A DNA stretch of 64,000 nt from Paracoccus lutimaris (GTDB lineage: Bacteria; Pseudomonadota; Alphaproteobacteria; Rhodobacterales; Rhodobacteraceae). Positions 42,325 through 51,923 of the stretch are shown here, in pieces (position 1 is the stretch's first letter; each line of letters begins with the position of its first letter). The stretch spans positions 1-64,000 of the forward strand of contig NZ_QPJL01000002.1 in the NCBI RefSeq assembly GCF_003337565.1, in the 5' to 3' direction. Both the position numbers and the translations under genes were made by a program. Under the pieces are notes generated by a model. The model saw nothing but the letters and a program-made list of their open reading frames with translations. It was not told the DNA's origin and made no database searches.

Positions 42325-42956
42325 ACCTGAAAGCCCTTGCCCTGACCTTCCTGATGGCCGCGACGCCCGCATGGGCCGAGCCGCTGCGCATCCTGGCCTT
42401 TGGCGACAGCCTGACCGAGGGTTATGGCCTGCCGCCCAGGGACGGGCTGGTGCCGCAATTGCAGAACTGGCTGACGGCGCGGGGCCATGACGTTCTGGTG
42501 CTGAATGGCGGGCTTTCGGGCGATACCACCGCCGGCGGGCGGGTACGGATCGGCTACTCCATCGCCCGCAACCGTCCCGATGCGGTCATCGTCGAGCTGG
42601 GCGGAAATGACCTGCTGATGGGCTTTTCGCCCGCCATGGTCGAGGACAACCTGCAATCAATCCTGACCCAGGCCGGACAGGGCGACAAGCCGCTGCTGCT
42701 GGTGGGCATCGCCTCGCCCCGGATCAGCCCCGAGCTGCAACGGGACTGGGCCGCGATCTGGCCGCGCCTTGCCGAGCGCCATGACACGCTGCTGATGGAG
42801 AACCTGTATCAGCCGCTGATCGCGCGCCCGGACGAACTGCCCGAACTGCTGCAACAGGACGGGCTGCATGCCTCGGCCAAGGGGGTGGCGCTGATCGTCG
42901 AAAGCCTTGGCCCCAAGGTCGAGGCCCTGATCGCCGAGGCCAGCACCGCGCCCTAA
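42321..42956 (+). CDS. tesA: GDSL esterase / acyl-CoA thioesterase I-like, periplasmic
   Basis: A 211-aa SGNH hydrolase with a cleavable signal (MNLKALALTFLMAATPAWA). Block I FGDSLTEGYGL gives nucleophile Ser30; Block III is GGND; Block V DGLHAS supplies Asp and His. This is the TesA/arylesterase group acting on thioesters, esters or lysophospholipids in the periplasm. Overlaps copA by four bases, so co-translated; the functional link is not obvious. Convergent four-base stop overlap with the copper chaperone gene. Confidence 0.92.
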   Translation: MNLKALALTFLMAATPAWAEPLRILAFGDSLTEGYGLPPRDGLVPQLQNWLTARGHDVLVLNGGLSGDTTAGGRVRIGYSIARNRPDAVIVELGGNDLLMGFSPAMVEDNLQSILTQAGQGDKPLLLVGIASPRISPELQRDWAAIWPRLAERHDTLLMENLYQPLIARPDELPELLQQDGLHASAKGVALIVESLGPKVEALIAEASTAP

Positions 42957-43432
42957 TGCGTCATCGTGCCATGGCCGGCATGATCGCCGTCATCCGCGCC
43001 CGCCGCACCGGGCTTGCGCTGGTTATCGACCGGCAGCGCGATATGGATCAGCCCGCAATCGCCGAAATCCAGCACGAGGGGAACCGTTTCGCCATCCTTC
43101 AGCGGCGCCTTCAGCCCCATCAGCATGACATGGTCGCCGCCCCGCGCCAGTTCGTGGCTGCTGCCGGGGCCGATCTCGATGGGGCCGGTCGCGACCATCT
43201 TCATGACGCCGCGCTCGTCCCGGCTGGTATGCAGCTCGGCCTTGTCGGCGGCGTCCGAGGTGGCGCCCATCAGCGTGCAGGCGGTGGTGCCCGCATTCTC
43301 GATCACCATGAAGGCGGCGCCGGATTTCGGATTGGCGCCACGGGCATAGCCGTCATGGACGCTGACCGTGCCCTCAGCGGCGGCGGCAAGGGGCATCAGG
43401 GCAATGGCAAGGGCGGGGATGAAAGACTTCAT
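42953..43432 (-). CDS. PCu(A)C-type periplasmic copper chaperone
   Basis: A 159-aa exported copper chaperone that hands Cu(I) to the CuA centre of cytochrome oxidase. Signal peptide MKSFIPALAIALMPLAAAAE. The metal motif is a His/Met set: ELHTS, then MKMV, and HVMLMGL further on, consistent with HxnMx21-22HxM. The C-terminal tail (GDHAGHGTMTH) adds three histidines. The ATG at 43432 has GGAGG at proper spacing; the frame is open to 43603 but without a site. Next to copA across tesA, forming a copper-handling neighbourhood. Confidence 0.9.
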   Translation of the reverse strand: MKSFIPALAIALMPLAAAAEGTVSVHDGYARGANPKSGAAFMVIENAGTTACTLMGATSDAADKAELHTSRDERGVMKMVATGPIEIGPGSSHELARGGDHVMLMGLKAPLKDGETVPLVLDFGDCGLIHIALPVDNQRKPGAAGADDGDHAGHGTMTH

Positions 43433-43534
43433 GGGACCTCCGGCACGATTCGCCATCAAGGCTAGCGCGGGCGGGCGGCACATGCACCCCGGTTTCGGGG
43501 CGCGCATTGTCACATGCACGTGGCGCGGAAACGC

Positions 43535-43560
43535 AAAAAGCCCCGCCGGATTGGCAGGGC
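43535..43560 (-). terminator. Rho-independent terminator of rpmB
   Basis: An 8-bp stem GCCCTGCC/GGCGGGGC (one wobble), loop AATCC, then TTTTT on the minus strand, 56 nt after the rpmB stop. Confidence 0.8.
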
Positions 43561-43615
43561 GTCTTGCATCTGCTGGCAGGCCTCGAATCGACTGGCCCGC
43601 CAAAGCAGAAGCAGA

Positions 43616-43891
43616 TCAGGCTTTCGCCAGCTCGCGCTTGATCTTCAGGGCGCGGTCCGACAGCTCGACGTCTTTCGCCTTGGCGAGGAAGGCGTCAAGG
43701 CCACCACGATGGTCGACCGAGCGCAGCGCCGCAGCCGAGATGCGCAGCTGGTAGCTGCGGCCCAGTTTCTCCGAGATCAGCGAAACCTCGTTCAGGTTCG
43801 GCAGAAAACGGCGACGGGTCTTGTTGTTGGCGTGAGAGACGTTGTTGCCGCTCATCGGGCCTTTGCCGGTCAGTTCGCAAACGCGCGACAT
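43616..43891 (-). CDS. rpmB: 50S ribosomal protein L28
   Basis: L28 (91 aa) belongs to the large-subunit E-site region. Begins [20 protein letters not shown] and contains [10 protein letters not shown], diagnostic for the family. The ATG at 43891 is preceded by AAGGA. A promoter is readable at 43977-44005, a short leader hairpin GGGCGC/GCGCCC lies at 43941-43961, and a terminator at 43535-43560, so this is a single-gene unit. Only one Cys, so not the zinc-binding form. Confidence 0.97.
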   Translation of the reverse strand: MSRVCELTGKGPMSGNNVSHANNKTRRRFLPNLNEVSLISEKLGRSYQLRISAAALRSVDHRGGLDAFLAKAKDVELSDRALKIKRELAKA

Positions 43892-43976
43892 GATCTTGTT
43901 CCTTCGATTCGATCCAGCGGGCCGGGCCCGCAATATGAAAGGGCGCCGCGTGGCAGCGCCCGGAAATCTGTTGCGC

Positions 43977-44005
43977 GGGATAAGACGTGGATGCGGGAAG
44001 GTCAA
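43977..44005 (-). promoter_or_regulatory. Promoter of rpmB
   Basis: Minus strand -35 TTGACC (44000-44005), 17-nt spacer, -10 TATCCC (43977-43982), giving a leader of about 80 nt. Confidence 0.6.
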
Positions 44006-44032
44006 GCCTTTTTGGCCCGCATGACCGCCCCG

Positions 44033-44629
44033 TCACGCCGGACGCCCGGCAAAGGCTGTGCGTTCGTGGCGGATCAGCGCCTCTTTGCGCCAAAGGCCGC
44101 CGCCATAGCCGGTCAAGGACCCGTCCGCGCCCAGAACCCGGTGGCAGGGAATCACCAGCGCGATCTGGTTCGCGCCATTGGCCCCGGCCACGGCGCGGGT
44201 GGCGTCAAACCGGTCCAGACGGCGGGCGAGGTCCGAATAGCTGATCTGCGCCCCGGCGGGAAGGCGCATGAGTTCGTGCCAGACCTGTTTCTGGAAAGCC
44301 GTGCCATGCAGCGCCAAGGGCAGGTCGAAATCGGCGGTTTTTCCCGCGAAATAGGCGGATAGCTGCGCCTCGACCCGGTCGGTCAGGGCGTTGTGGCCCA
44401 GCCCGATGCGGCCCTTGGCGGATTTCGACAGGCGGCGCAGTTCCCTGGGCAAGGCGCGGCGCTCGATGAACTCGAGCAGGTGCAGGCGATGCGGGTCGGT
44501 GACGCAGACCATCTCGCCCAGGGGTGTTGCAATCCATGCGGCGGCCAATTCTGCCTGCCCGGTCAGCGGGTGCGGTGGATGGCCCAGCCATGCGCCCAAT
44601 TGTGTCTGCCGGTCGGGCGTCTGGGTCAT
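44033..44629 (-). CDS. ogt: Methylated-DNA-[protein]-cysteine S-methyltransferase
   Basis: A 198-aa O6-alkylguanine repair protein. The acceptor Cys162 lies in IPCHRVLGADG and the DNA-binding helix is RAVAGANGANQIA. The sequence before residue 80 is the N-terminal ribonuclease-like domain, so this is the Ogt/Ada-C type without the Ada regulator module. Its ATG overlaps the stop of meaB (ATGA). One-use repair enzyme; cytoplasmic. No adjacent ada gene. Confidence 0.92.
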   Translation of the reverse strand: MTQTPDRQTQLGAWLGHPPHPLTGQAELAAAWIATPLGEMVCVTDPHRLHLLEFIERRALPRELRRLSKSAKGRIGLGHNALTDRVEAQLSAYFAGKTADFDLPLALHGTAFQKQVWHELMRLPAGAQISYSDLARRLDRFDATRAVAGANGANQIALVIPCHRVLGADGSLTGYGGGLWRKEALIRHERTAFAGRPA

Positions 44630-45600
44630 TCCGGCTGTCCCGCGCCCAGCCAGTCCAGCATCTGCCGGGCGGCCGAATCGGGATCGACCGCGCCCCGGGC
44701 AACCGAATCGCCCGTTTCGCGCAGGCGGGCGCGGACCCCGGGCGCATCCAGCCGGGCAAGCAGCCCGGCGCGCAGTTCGGACAGGAACCATTGCCGCGCC
44801 TGTTCGGCCCGGCGGGCGTCGAAATGCCCGGTTTCGCGCCGCCAACCGGTCAGTTCCTGCATGGCGTCCCAGGATCGGGCCAGCCCCTCGCCTGTCACTG
44901 CCGAAACCGGTAGCGCGCGGGGAAAGCCCTCGGGGTCATGGGGGCGCTTGCGCAAAAGCCGCAGCGCGCCGGCATAATCGGCGACCGTGCGCAGGGCGGT
45001 ATCGCGCAGGGTCCCGTCCGCCTTGTTCACCAGAATGATGTCGGCAATTTCCATAATGCCGCGCTTGACGCCTTGCAATTCGTCGCCGCCCGCCGGGGCA
45101 AGAAGCAGGATGAACAGGTCCGACATATCGGCAACCAGCGTCTCGGACTGGCCGACGCCCACGGTTTCGATCAGCACCACGTCAAAGCCCGCCGCCTCGC
45201 AAAGCCGGACGGTTTCGCGGGTGCGCCGCGCGACCCCGCCCAGTTCCGCGCGCGAGGGCGAGGGGCGGATGAAGGCCATGGGGTCGCGGGCCAGGGTCTC
45301 CATCCGGGTCTTGTCGCCCAGGATCGAGCCGCCCGAGCGCGCCGAGCTGGGATCGACGGCGAGGACCACGACTTTCAGCCCCTGCGCGGTCAGCATCTTG
45401 CCAAAGGTCTCGATAAATGTGGACTTGCCGACGCCGGGCGTGCCGGACAGGCCGATGCGCAGGGCCTGACGGCGGGGCAGTTCCGCCAGCAGCGCCATGG
45501 CGCGGGCGCGATGATCGGGGCGGGTGCTTTCGATCAGCGTGATGGCGCGGGACAACGCGCGGCGATTGCCCTGCGTCAGCGGCCCCGTCAGATCGTCCAT
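44626..45600 (-). CDS. meaB: Methylmalonyl-CoA mutase-associated GTPase MeaB (ArgK-type)
   Basis: A 324-aa G3E-family GTPase that protects and reloads the B12 cofactor of methylmalonyl-CoA mutase. P-loop SGTPGVGKS (52-60), then VVVLAVDPSSARSGGSILGD, IETVGVGQSET and NKAD are the family motifs. The mutase genes are not in this window. Start at 45600, with GACGAG as a weak ribosome site. Overlaps ogt by four bases. Confidence 0.93.
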   Translation of the reverse strand: MDDLTGPLTQGNRRALSRAITLIESTRPDHRARAMALLAELPRRQALRIGLSGTPGVGKSTFIETFGKMLTAQGLKVVVLAVDPSSARSGGSILGDKTRMETLARDPMAFIRPSPSRAELGGVARRTRETVRLCEAAGFDVVLIETVGVGQSETLVADMSDLFILLLAPAGGDELQGVKRGIMEIADIILVNKADGTLRDTALRTVADYAGALRLLRKRPHDPEGFPRALPVSAVTGEGLARSWDAMQELTGWRRETGHFDARRAEQARQWFLSELRAGLLARLDAPGVRARLRETGDSVARGAVDPDSAARQMLDWLGAGQPE

Positions 45601-45642
45601 ATCAGCTCGTCCATGTGGTCCCTTTGGGTGGCGAGGTGGTCG

Positions 45643-45691
45643 GCGGGGGCTGACTGCCCCCGCACCCCCGTGGATATTTGGACATGGAAGA
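45643..45691 (+). repeat. Intergenic repeat, copy 2 (palindrome plus GGATATTT tail)
   Basis: Perfect palindrome GCGGGGGC-TGACT-GCCCCCGC (45643-45663), then GGATATTTGGACATGGAAGA (45672-45691). Same composite structure as at 34941-34983 and 52881-52961. Lies in the 162-nt gap between divergent meaB and the thioredoxin-fold gene. Confidence 0.7.
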
Positions 45692-45762
45692 CATGTAAAC
45701 GCCGGGCAGTTGCGGCGCATGGCCGCGCGGCTTAGGTCTGGGGCAGAGTTTTTGGGGGTGTG

Positions 45763-46128
45763 ATGCGGCGAAGGCTGGTTCTGGGCGGGATGGTGGCGCT
45801 GGCGGGGATGCGCCCCGCGCTGGCGGCGCCCCGGCTGCGGCTGATGATGGTGCGCCGGCCCGGTTGCGTCTTTTGCGCGCAATGGGATCGCGAGATCGGG
45901 CCGGTCTATGCCTCGCGTCCCGAGGGACGGATGGCGCCCTTGTTCATGGTCGATGTCGAGGGGCCTTATCCGGATGGGCTGGCGCTGGACCGGCGACCCT
46001 GGCTGACGCCCAGCTTCATCCTGTTGCGGGACGGGCAGGAGGTTGCACGATTCGAGGGCTATCCGGGGGCGGCGAAGTTCTTTGAGGTGTTGCGCATCAT
46101 GCTGGACGAGGCGCGACGTTCCGCCTGA
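45763..46128 (+). CDS. Exported thioredoxin-fold protein (SoxS-like)
   Basis: A 121-aa protein with a Sec-type signal ([20 protein letters not shown] then AA) and a thioredoxin-like active site Cys35-x-x-Cys38 (GCVFCAQW). The remaining fold is short, with [10 protein letters not shown] and [12 protein letters not shown] strands containing the conserved Pro (LTPSF). It resembles the SoxS periplasmic thioredoxins of sulfur-oxidising Rhodobacteraceae. Reducing partner unknown. Its ATG follows GGGGGTG. Confidence 0.75.
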   Translation: MRRRLVLGGMVALAGMRPALAAPRLRLMMVRRPGCVFCAQWDREIGPVYASRPEGRMAPLFMVDVEGPYPDGLALDRRPWLTPSFILLRDGQEVARFEGYPGAAKFFEVLRIMLDEARRSA

Positions 46129-46193
46129 GGCTTTCGCCCGCCGCAGGCTTGCGGTATCTGGGCCGCACCAGTCATTTCAGGAACGGGTCAGCC

Positions 46194-47486
46194 ATGCACG
46201 ACATCCGCGCCATCCGCGAAAACCCTGCCGCTTTCGATGCGGGCCTTGCGCTTCGCAACCTGCCTCCGGCCTCGGGGGAAATCCTGTCGCTGGATGCCGA
46301 CCGCCGTTCCCGTATCGCCAGCGCCGAGGCCGCGCAGGCCGAGCAGAACAAGGCCAGCAAGGAAGCCGGCGCCGCCAAGGGCCGTGGCGACGAGGCTGAA
46401 TTCGAGCGGCTGCGCGCGCTGGTCAGTGCCAAGAAGGAAGAGACCCAGCAGATGCAGGCCGAGGCCGCTGCGCTGGACGCCCAGCTGCGCGATCTGCTGC
46501 TGGGCATTCCGAACCTGCCCTTGCCAAGCGTGCCGCCGGGCAAGGACGAGGATGACAATGTCGAGATCCGCCGCTGGGGCGAGCCGCGCGCGCTGGACTT
46601 CACCCCGCGGGAGCATTTTGAGATCGCAGGCGTTAAGCCCGGCATGGATTTCGAGACCGCCGCGAAACTTTCGGGGGCGCGTTTCGTCGTCCTGAAAGGC
46701 GCCGTGGCCCGCATCCAGCGGGCGCTGGCGCAATTCATGCTGGACCTGCATATCGCCGAACATGGGCTGACCGAGACCTGGACCCCGGTTCTGGTGCTCT
46801 CCGAGATGATGGAGGGCACCGGGCAATTGCCGAAATTCGGCGAGGACAGCTATCAGACCCGCGAAGGCTGGTGGCTGATCCCGACCTCGGAAGTGACGCT
46901 GACCAATACCGTGAACGGCGATCTGGTCGAGCAGGCCACCCTGCCCCGCCGCATGGTCGCCCATAGCCAGTGCTTCCGGTCCGAGGCTGGCAGCGCCGGG
47001 CGCGACACTGCCGGGATGCTGCGCCAGCACCAGTTCGAAAAGGTCGAGATGGTCTCGATCACCGATGCCGCGAGCGGCGAGGCCGAGCATGACCGCATGA
47101 CCCGCTGCGCCGAAACCGTGCTGGAGCGGCTGGGCCTGCCTTACCGCACCATCGTTCTGTGTGGCGGCGACATGGGCTTTGGCGCTCGCATCACCCATGA
47201 TCTGGAAGTCTGGCTGCCCGGTCAGGGCAAGTATCGCGAGATTTCCTCGGTCAGCTATTGCGGCGATTTTCAGGCCCGGCGGATGAATGCCCGCTATCGG
47301 CCCGAAGCCGGCGGCAAGCCCGATTTCGTCCATACGCTGAACGGCTCGGGTCTGGCGGTAGGGCGTACGCTGATCGCTGTCCTGGAAAACGGCCAGCAGG
47401 CGGACGGCTCGGTCACGCTGCCCGAGGCGCTGCACCCCTATCTGGGCGGCAAGACCCGGCTGGGCGCGGATGGGCAACTGGCCTAA
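46194..47486 (+). CDS. serS: Seryl-tRNA synthetase
   Basis: SerRS (430 aa) charges tRNA-Ser and tRNA-Sec. The N-terminal coiled-coil arm (about residues 30-100) reads through [18 protein letters not shown]. Class II motifs are visible as [21 protein letters not shown] (motif 2), the GTGQLPKF loop and [18 protein letters not shown] (motif 3). The ATG at 46194 has AGGA upstream. A hairpin follows the stop at 47530-47561. Full length. Confidence 0.97.
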   Translation: MHDIRAIRENPAAFDAGLALRNLPPASGEILSLDADRRSRIASAEAAQAEQNKASKEAGAAKGRGDEAEFERLRALVSAKKEETQQMQAEAAALDAQLRDLLLGIPNLPLPSVPPGKDEDDNVEIRRWGEPRALDFTPREHFEIAGVKPGMDFETAAKLSGARFVVLKGAVARIQRALAQFMLDLHIAEHGLTETWTPVLVLSEMMEGTGQLPKFGEDSYQTREGWWLIPTSEVTLTNTVNGDLVEQATLPRRMVAHSQCFRSEAGSAGRDTAGMLRQHQFEKVEMVSITDAASGEAEHDRMTRCAETVLERLGLPYRTIVLCGGDMGFGARITHDLEVWLPGQGKYREISSVSYCGDFQARRMNARYRPEAGGKPDFVHTLNGSGLAVGRTLIAVLENGQQADGSVTLPEALHPYLGGKTRLGADGQLA

Positions 47487-47529
47487 CCCCAGCCAGCGGA
47501 AAGAAATATTGCCCCGATGACGCGAAAAT

Positions 47530-47561
47530 GGGAAACCCGGCACCCGTGCCGGGCGTTTCCC
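47530..47561 (+). terminator. Hairpin after serS
   Basis: GGGAAACCCGGCAC pairs with GTGCCGGG and TTTCCC across a 2-nt loop, with a small CG bulge in the 3' arm. It lies in the 79-nt gap before the next gene and ends in GTTTCCC, a fair terminator without a long T run. Confidence 0.6.
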
Positions 47562-47565
47562 GCCT

Positions 47566-48327
47566 ATGACGCGCACCGGCACATCTTTGCTGATCCTTGC
47601 CACGCTGGGGTTCATCGCCAGTTCGTTGGGCTTTGCGCTGCATATGGATGCGGGGTCGGTCGGATCGTCGGCCGAGGGCATGGCGCGGATGCTGGCCTCG
47701 CCCCGGTATTTCGCGGCCGAGCCGGAGCGGATCGATCTGTCGGCGCTGTTTCTGCATCCACAGGGCATCGGCATGAAGACGCTGCTGGTGATGACCTGGG
47801 CGGCACTGGCCTATCACGCGCTGCGCAACGCGCTTTCCCCCGCCCCGGCCGGAGCGGGAAGTCAGGCACCGCTGATCGGGGCTTTGGCGCTTGGCGCGGT
47901 CTGGCCATGGCTGGTGCCCACCGCGCCGATCCTTAGCTTTCTGTTGGCGGGGCTGACGCTGGTGGGGCTGATCAGCGCGGCGATGCAGGAACAACAGCAT
48001 CAGGGGCATCAGATCGAGCGCAGCTCGGCCCTTGGCTTTGCCGCGGGCTGGGGGCTGCTGGTCTGGCTGTCGATGCTGGCGGCACTGTTGCAGACACCGC
48101 TGGGTCTGTCGCAGGACGCCGCCGCCGTCATCGCCATCCTGATCGGCTCGATTGCCGCCGTCAGACTGCAATTGCGGCTGGGCCGCAGGATCGGCTTCAG
48201 CGTGGCACTGATCTGGGGGCTGATCGGGATCGCCGCCGGCACGGTCACCACGGACGCGACCATCGCCACGGTGACGGTGCTGGCCATCGCCATCATCGCC
48301 GTGGCCCTGGTGCGGGTGACGACCTAG
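47566..48327 (+). CDS. Unknown membrane protein with about six helices
   Basis: A 253-aa hydrophobic protein with no family I recognise. Helices cluster at about 10-27, 70-90, 105-135 and three more after residue 155; a loop of His and Gln ([10 protein letters not shown]) lies near the middle. Its start is 4 nt after the serS hairpin and the stop overlaps the convergent der stop as CTAG. The ribosome site is poor. No functional inference is possible. Confidence 0.75.
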   Translation: MTRTGTSLLILATLGFIASSLGFALHMDAGSVGSSAEGMARMLASPRYFAAEPERIDLSALFLHPQGIGMKTLLVMTWAALAYHALRNALSPAPAGAGSQAPLIGALALGAVWPWLVPTAPILSFLLAGLTLVGLISAAMQEQQHQGHQIERSSALGFAAGWGLLVWLSMLAALLQTPLGLSQDAAAVIAILIGSIAAVRLQLRLGRRIGFSVALIWGLIGIAAGTVTTDATIATVTVLAIAIIAVALVRVTT

Positions 48328-49796
48328 GCGCTTTTCGGCTTTTGCCGGACCTTGTGCTTGGACAGCGCCCCGGACTGATTGATCTTGTTGGCCTTATCCT
48401 TGTAGGGGTTCTTGGTCCCCTGATCGCGGAAGGTCAGCCGGATCGGCGTGCCGGGCATGTCGAAATCGACCCGCAGGCCATTGACCAGATAACGCGCATA
48501 GCTGTCGGGCAGCTTGTCGGTATGCGTGGCCATCACCACGAAGGCCGGGGGCCGGGTCTTGACCTGCGTCATATAGCGCAGCCGGATGCGGCGGCCACCG
48601 GGCGCGGGCGGCGGATGCGCCTCGGTCATGGCGCCCAGCCACTGGTTCAGCCGCGCGGTCGAGACGCGGCGGTTCCAGACCTCATGCGCCTTGAGGATGG
48701 CATTGTGCAGCCGGTCCAGCCCCTTGCCGGTCTTGGCCGAAACCGTAACCAGAGGCGCGCCCTTGAGCTGCGGCAGCAGGCGCTCGAACGCCTCGCGCAG
48801 CTCATTGAGCTTATGCGCCTTGTCCTCCTCGAGGTCCCATTTGTTCGCGGCGACGACCACGGCGCGGCCCTCGGTCTCGGCGAAATCGGCGATGCGCAGG
48901 TCCTGCTGTTCGAACGGGATATCCACGTCCAGCAGCACGACCACCACCTCGGCGAAACGCACGGCGCGCAAGCCGTCGGCGACCGACAGCTTTTCCACCT
49001 TGTCGGTCACCCGCGCCCGTTTGCGCATCCCCGCCGTATCGAAGATGCGGACCGGCGTGCCCATGAAATCGGTCGTCACGCTGATCGAATCGCGGGTGAT
49101 GCCGGCCTCGGGGCCGGTCAGCAGCCGGTCCTCGCCCAGGATCTTGTTGATCAGCGTGGACTTTCCGGCATTCGGACGGCCGATCACCGCGATCTGCAGG
49201 GGTTTCGCGGCCGAGGGGCGCCAATCCTCGGCATCCTCGTCGTCGTCATCGCTGACAGTGACATCGGTTTCCGGGGCCTGCTGGATGTTCTGGGCCTCGA
49301 ATTCCTCGGCCAAAGGCAGCAGGACGCGGTAAAGATCGTCCATCCCCTCGCCATGCTCGGCCGAGATGCGCAGGGGCTCGCCCAGACCCAAGGCATAGGC
49401 CTCAAGCGCGCCCGCCTCGCCGGCGCGGCCCTCGGCCTTGTTGGCGGCCAGAATGACATGCTTGGCGCGCTTGCGCAGGATATCGGCGAAATATTCGTCC
49501 GCCGAGGTCACACCGACGCGCGCGTCGATGACGAACAGGCAAACGTCCGCCTCGTCCACGGCGCGTTCGGTCAGGCGGCGCATCCGGCCTTGCAGGCTGT
49601 CGTCTTCGGCGATTTCCAGACCGGCGCTGTCGACGACGATGAAGCGCAGATCGCCCAGACGGCCCTGCCCTTCGCGCAGGTCACGGGTGACGCCGGGCTG
49701 GTCATCGACCAGCGCCAGCCGCTTGCCGACCAGACGGTTGAACAGCGTGGACTTGCCGACATTCGGGCGTCCGACAATGGCGAGGGTAAAGCTCAT
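48324..49796 (-). CDS. der: Ribosome biogenesis GTPase Der (EngA)
   Basis: Der (490 aa) is a tandem-GTPase factor for 50S assembly. Two G domains have P-loops GRPNVGKS (8-15) and GRPNAGKS (about 208-215), with NKAEG and NKWD as G4 motifs, followed by a KH-like C-terminal domain. An acidic linker (SDDDDEDAE) joins the G domains. Its ATG overlaps the bamB stop, giving the order yfgM-bamB-der as in E. coli. Confidence 0.97.
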   Translation of the reverse strand: MSFTLAIVGRPNVGKSTLFNRLVGKRLALVDDQPGVTRDLREGQGRLGDLRFIVVDSAGLEIAEDDSLQGRMRRLTERAVDEADVCLFVIDARVGVTSADEYFADILRKRAKHVILAANKAEGRAGEAGALEAYALGLGEPLRISAEHGEGMDDLYRVLLPLAEEFEAQNIQQAPETDVTVSDDDDEDAEDWRPSAAKPLQIAVIGRPNAGKSTLINKILGEDRLLTGPEAGITRDSISVTTDFMGTPVRIFDTAGMRKRARVTDKVEKLSVADGLRAVRFAEVVVVLLDVDIPFEQQDLRIADFAETEGRAVVVAANKWDLEEDKAHKLNELREAFERLLPQLKGAPLVTVSAKTGKGLDRLHNAILKAHEVWNRRVSTARLNQWLGAMTEAHPPPAPGGRRIRLRYMTQVKTRPPAFVVMATHTDKLPDSYARYLVNGLRVDFDMPGTPIRLTFRDQGTKNPYKDKANKINQSGALSKHKVRQKPKSA

Positions 49797-51115
49797 CTGA
49801 AGGCAATCAGCTGGCCGTCATGGCTGACGACGTAAAGGGTCTGTCCGGCGATGGCGGGCGCGGCAGCAGCACCGCCCGGGATATCGGCCTGACCGATCAG
49901 CGCCCCCGAGGACGGATCGAACACCCGCAGATAGCCGTCGGACGAGGCAACATAAAGTTTGGTCCCGGCCAGAACCGGCCCGTAATGGTTCCAGACCTTG
50001 CTTTGCTTGCGCACCTTTTGTTCGGTGAAATAGGGCAGCTTCTGCGCCCAGACCCGGGCGCCATTGCTGGCGTCAAGACGGATCAACTGCGCCTGATCGT
50101 TGACCAGGAACAACGAGTTTCCGGCTGCCAGAACCGGGCTTGAGGCGCCTTCGCGCGACGACCATTTCATCGTTCCGGTCGCCAGATCAAAGGCCGCGGT
50201 CCGGCCCGAGCTGGTGCCGGCATAGACGGTGTCGCCGGCAATGACCGGATCGCCGGTCATGTCGCGAAACAGCGCGATGGCGCGGCCGATCCGCGCGCCG
50301 GCGACATCGGCGCTCCAGCTCTGCGCGCCGGTCGTGGTGTCGGCGGCCAGCAACTGGCCGGTCGCCATCGGGAACACCACGGTCGAGCCGGACACGGCGG
50401 GCGCGGTGACGCCGGACACCCCGGCCATGGCGTCATTGCCGAAGACGCGCCACAGCACCTTGCCGTCATTGGCGCGCACCGCCCAGCCGGCGGCATCGCG
50501 GCCGACGACATAGACGACGCCATTGGCGACCGTCGGCGCACCGCCCAGCGGGGCATCGACCTTTTGCCGCCATGCGACGCCGCCGGTGCGCGCATCCAGC
50601 GCCACCAGCTCGCCATAGCCGGTGGTGGCAAAGACGCGGTTGCCCTCAAACGCCAGACCGCCGCCCGAGGCGCTTTCGCCGCGTTCGGTCGACGGGCGCA
50701 GGTCCGCGCTCCAGACCCGGCCGCCGCCGGTCGTGGTGCCGGTGACGGTGGCGCCGCTATCCATGGCGAAGACCATGCCCGCCGCCACGATCGGGTCGGC
50801 GGTGATGCGGTGGCGGCGATCCGAGGCCGCGCCGATATCGACGGCAAAGATCCGCGAGGTGCCGGCGCCGATCGCCATGTTCCCCGAGGCATGGGCCGCG
50901 CTGCCGGCACGCTGCGGCCAATCGGCATTGCCGCGCACCGGCGGCAGCGACAGCGCCGCATTCGAGGTGACGATACCGCCTTCGGCAGCCGGACCATCGG
51001 CGGACAGCACCGCGCGCGGGTCCAGCCTTTCGCCTTGCAGGATCTCCTCGCGCTGAATGCAGCCTGAAAGGGCCGTGAGGCCCGCCAAAGCGGCGATCAG
51101 GGGCAACCTCGTCAT
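49793..51115 (-). CDS. bamB: Outer-membrane assembly lipoprotein BamB (PQQ-like beta-propeller)
   Basis: A 440-aa lipoprotein with an eight-bladed propeller that assists BamA in outer-membrane protein folding. The lipobox is LTALSGC with Cys19, and repeated W/L-containing blades ([19 protein letters not shown], for example) fill the remainder. The ATG at 51115 follows GGAGAG at four bases; the open frame to 51166 is excluded. Four-base overlap with der and 72 nt after yfgM. Confidence 0.9.
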   Translation of the reverse strand: MTRLPLIAALAGLTALSGCIQREEILQGERLDPRAVLSADGPAAEGGIVTSNAALSLPPVRGNADWPQRAGSAAHASGNMAIGAGTSRIFAVDIGAASDRRHRITADPIVAAGMVFAMDSGATVTGTTTGGGRVWSADLRPSTERGESASGGGLAFEGNRVFATTGYGELVALDARTGGVAWRQKVDAPLGGAPTVANGVVYVVGRDAAGWAVRANDGKVLWRVFGNDAMAGVSGVTAPAVSGSTVVFPMATGQLLAADTTTGAQSWSADVAGARIGRAIALFRDMTGDPVIAGDTVYAGTSSGRTAAFDLATGTMKWSSREGASSPVLAAGNSLFLVNDQAQLIRLDASNGARVWAQKLPYFTEQKVRKQSKVWNHYGPVLAGTKLYVASSDGYLRVFDPSSGALIGQADIPGGAAAAPAIAGQTLYVVSHDGQLIAFR

Positions 51116-51166
51116 CGCTCTCTCCATCTTAGCGCGGCGGGGCCGGCTGGTCAGCATACTGGTCAA

Positions 51167-51212
51167 TCACCGGCGGGGCCGGCATGATTAGTTCACCGGC
51201 GGGGCCGGCATG
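51167..51212 (-). repeat. 26-nt tandem duplication at the yfgM 3' end
   Basis: A 20-nt sequence encoding MPAPPV occurs twice with a 26-nt period (51193-51212 and 51167-51186). The yfgM stop TAA lies between the copies. The second copy is in another frame and continues as DQYADQPAPPR before a stop. Without one copy the protein would end with that longer tail. Confidence 0.75.
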
Positions 51213-51883
51213 GGTTGCGGGCCGGGGCCCTTGTTCGGCTCGGCCTCGGCGCCAAGCGTGATCATCATCTCGGAGAGGCGGCGGCGCAAGGCCTCGGACA
51301 GCCCGTCCTTTTGCTGGATCTGGCCGATCAGGGTGATCGCGTCCTCGTTCCGGCCGGCGCCGATCAGCGCCACGGCCTTTTGTTCCAGCGCCAGCAGCTC
51401 AAAGGGCGCGCCGGGCTTGGACAGATCGGCCAGGATGGTGTCGCGCTCGGCCGCGTCCATGGCGGCGCCAGAAACCATCACCGCCTTGAGCAGCGCAAGA
51501 TCATGCAGGACCGGATCGGTGGCGACGGCAGCCGCCGTGGCCTTGAGCCGGTCGGCAGCCGCCACAGCCGCGCCGGCCTCGGCCTCGGCCCCGGCGGCGA
51601 GCATCTCGGAGAGCGCCTTGCGCCCGACCGAGCCGTCGGGATCGACGGCGCTCAGCGCCGTGACCGGATCGTCGCCCTGCTGGGCGGCCAGAATCGCATC
51701 GCCCCAGGCCTGCGCCCGCGCCTCGTCCCGGGTCTTGGCATATTCGCGCCATGCCGCCCCGCCGACGATGGCGAGGATCAGCAGGATGGCGATCCAGCCA
51801 TAGCGACGGAATGCGTTGAACAGCCGGTCGCGGCGCAGATCCTCGGTGACCTCGTCGATAAAGCTGTCGTTCTGATTGGCCAT
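51188..51883 (-). CDS. YfgM-type tetratricopeptide protein, membrane-anchored
   Basis: A 231-aa protein with one N-terminal transmembrane helix (about residues 30-46, GWIAILLILAIVGGAAW) and a periplasmic Ala-rich helical domain of the TPR_21/YfgM type. In E. coli YfgM is a periplasmic partner of the SecYEG-PpiD chaperones. The order yfgM-bamB-der is the same here, without hisS upstream. The C-terminal tail PQPMPAPPVN is followed by a duplicated piece of the same DNA, suggesting the stop has moved. Confidence 0.85.
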   Translation of the reverse strand: MANQNDSFIDEVTEDLRRDRLFNAFRRYGWIAILLILAIVGGAAWREYAKTRDEARAQAWGDAILAAQQGDDPVTALSAVDPDGSVGRKALSEMLAAGAEAEAGAAVAAADRLKATAAAVATDPVLHDLALLKAVMVSGAAMDAAERDTILADLSKPGAPFELLALEQKAVALIGAGRNEDAITLIGQIQQKDGLSEALRRRLSEMMITLGAEAEPNKGPGPQPMPAPPVN

Positions 51884-51923
51884 GTCGCCCCCGGATGTCT
51901 TTGGCGCTGTTCTATACGGGGTT

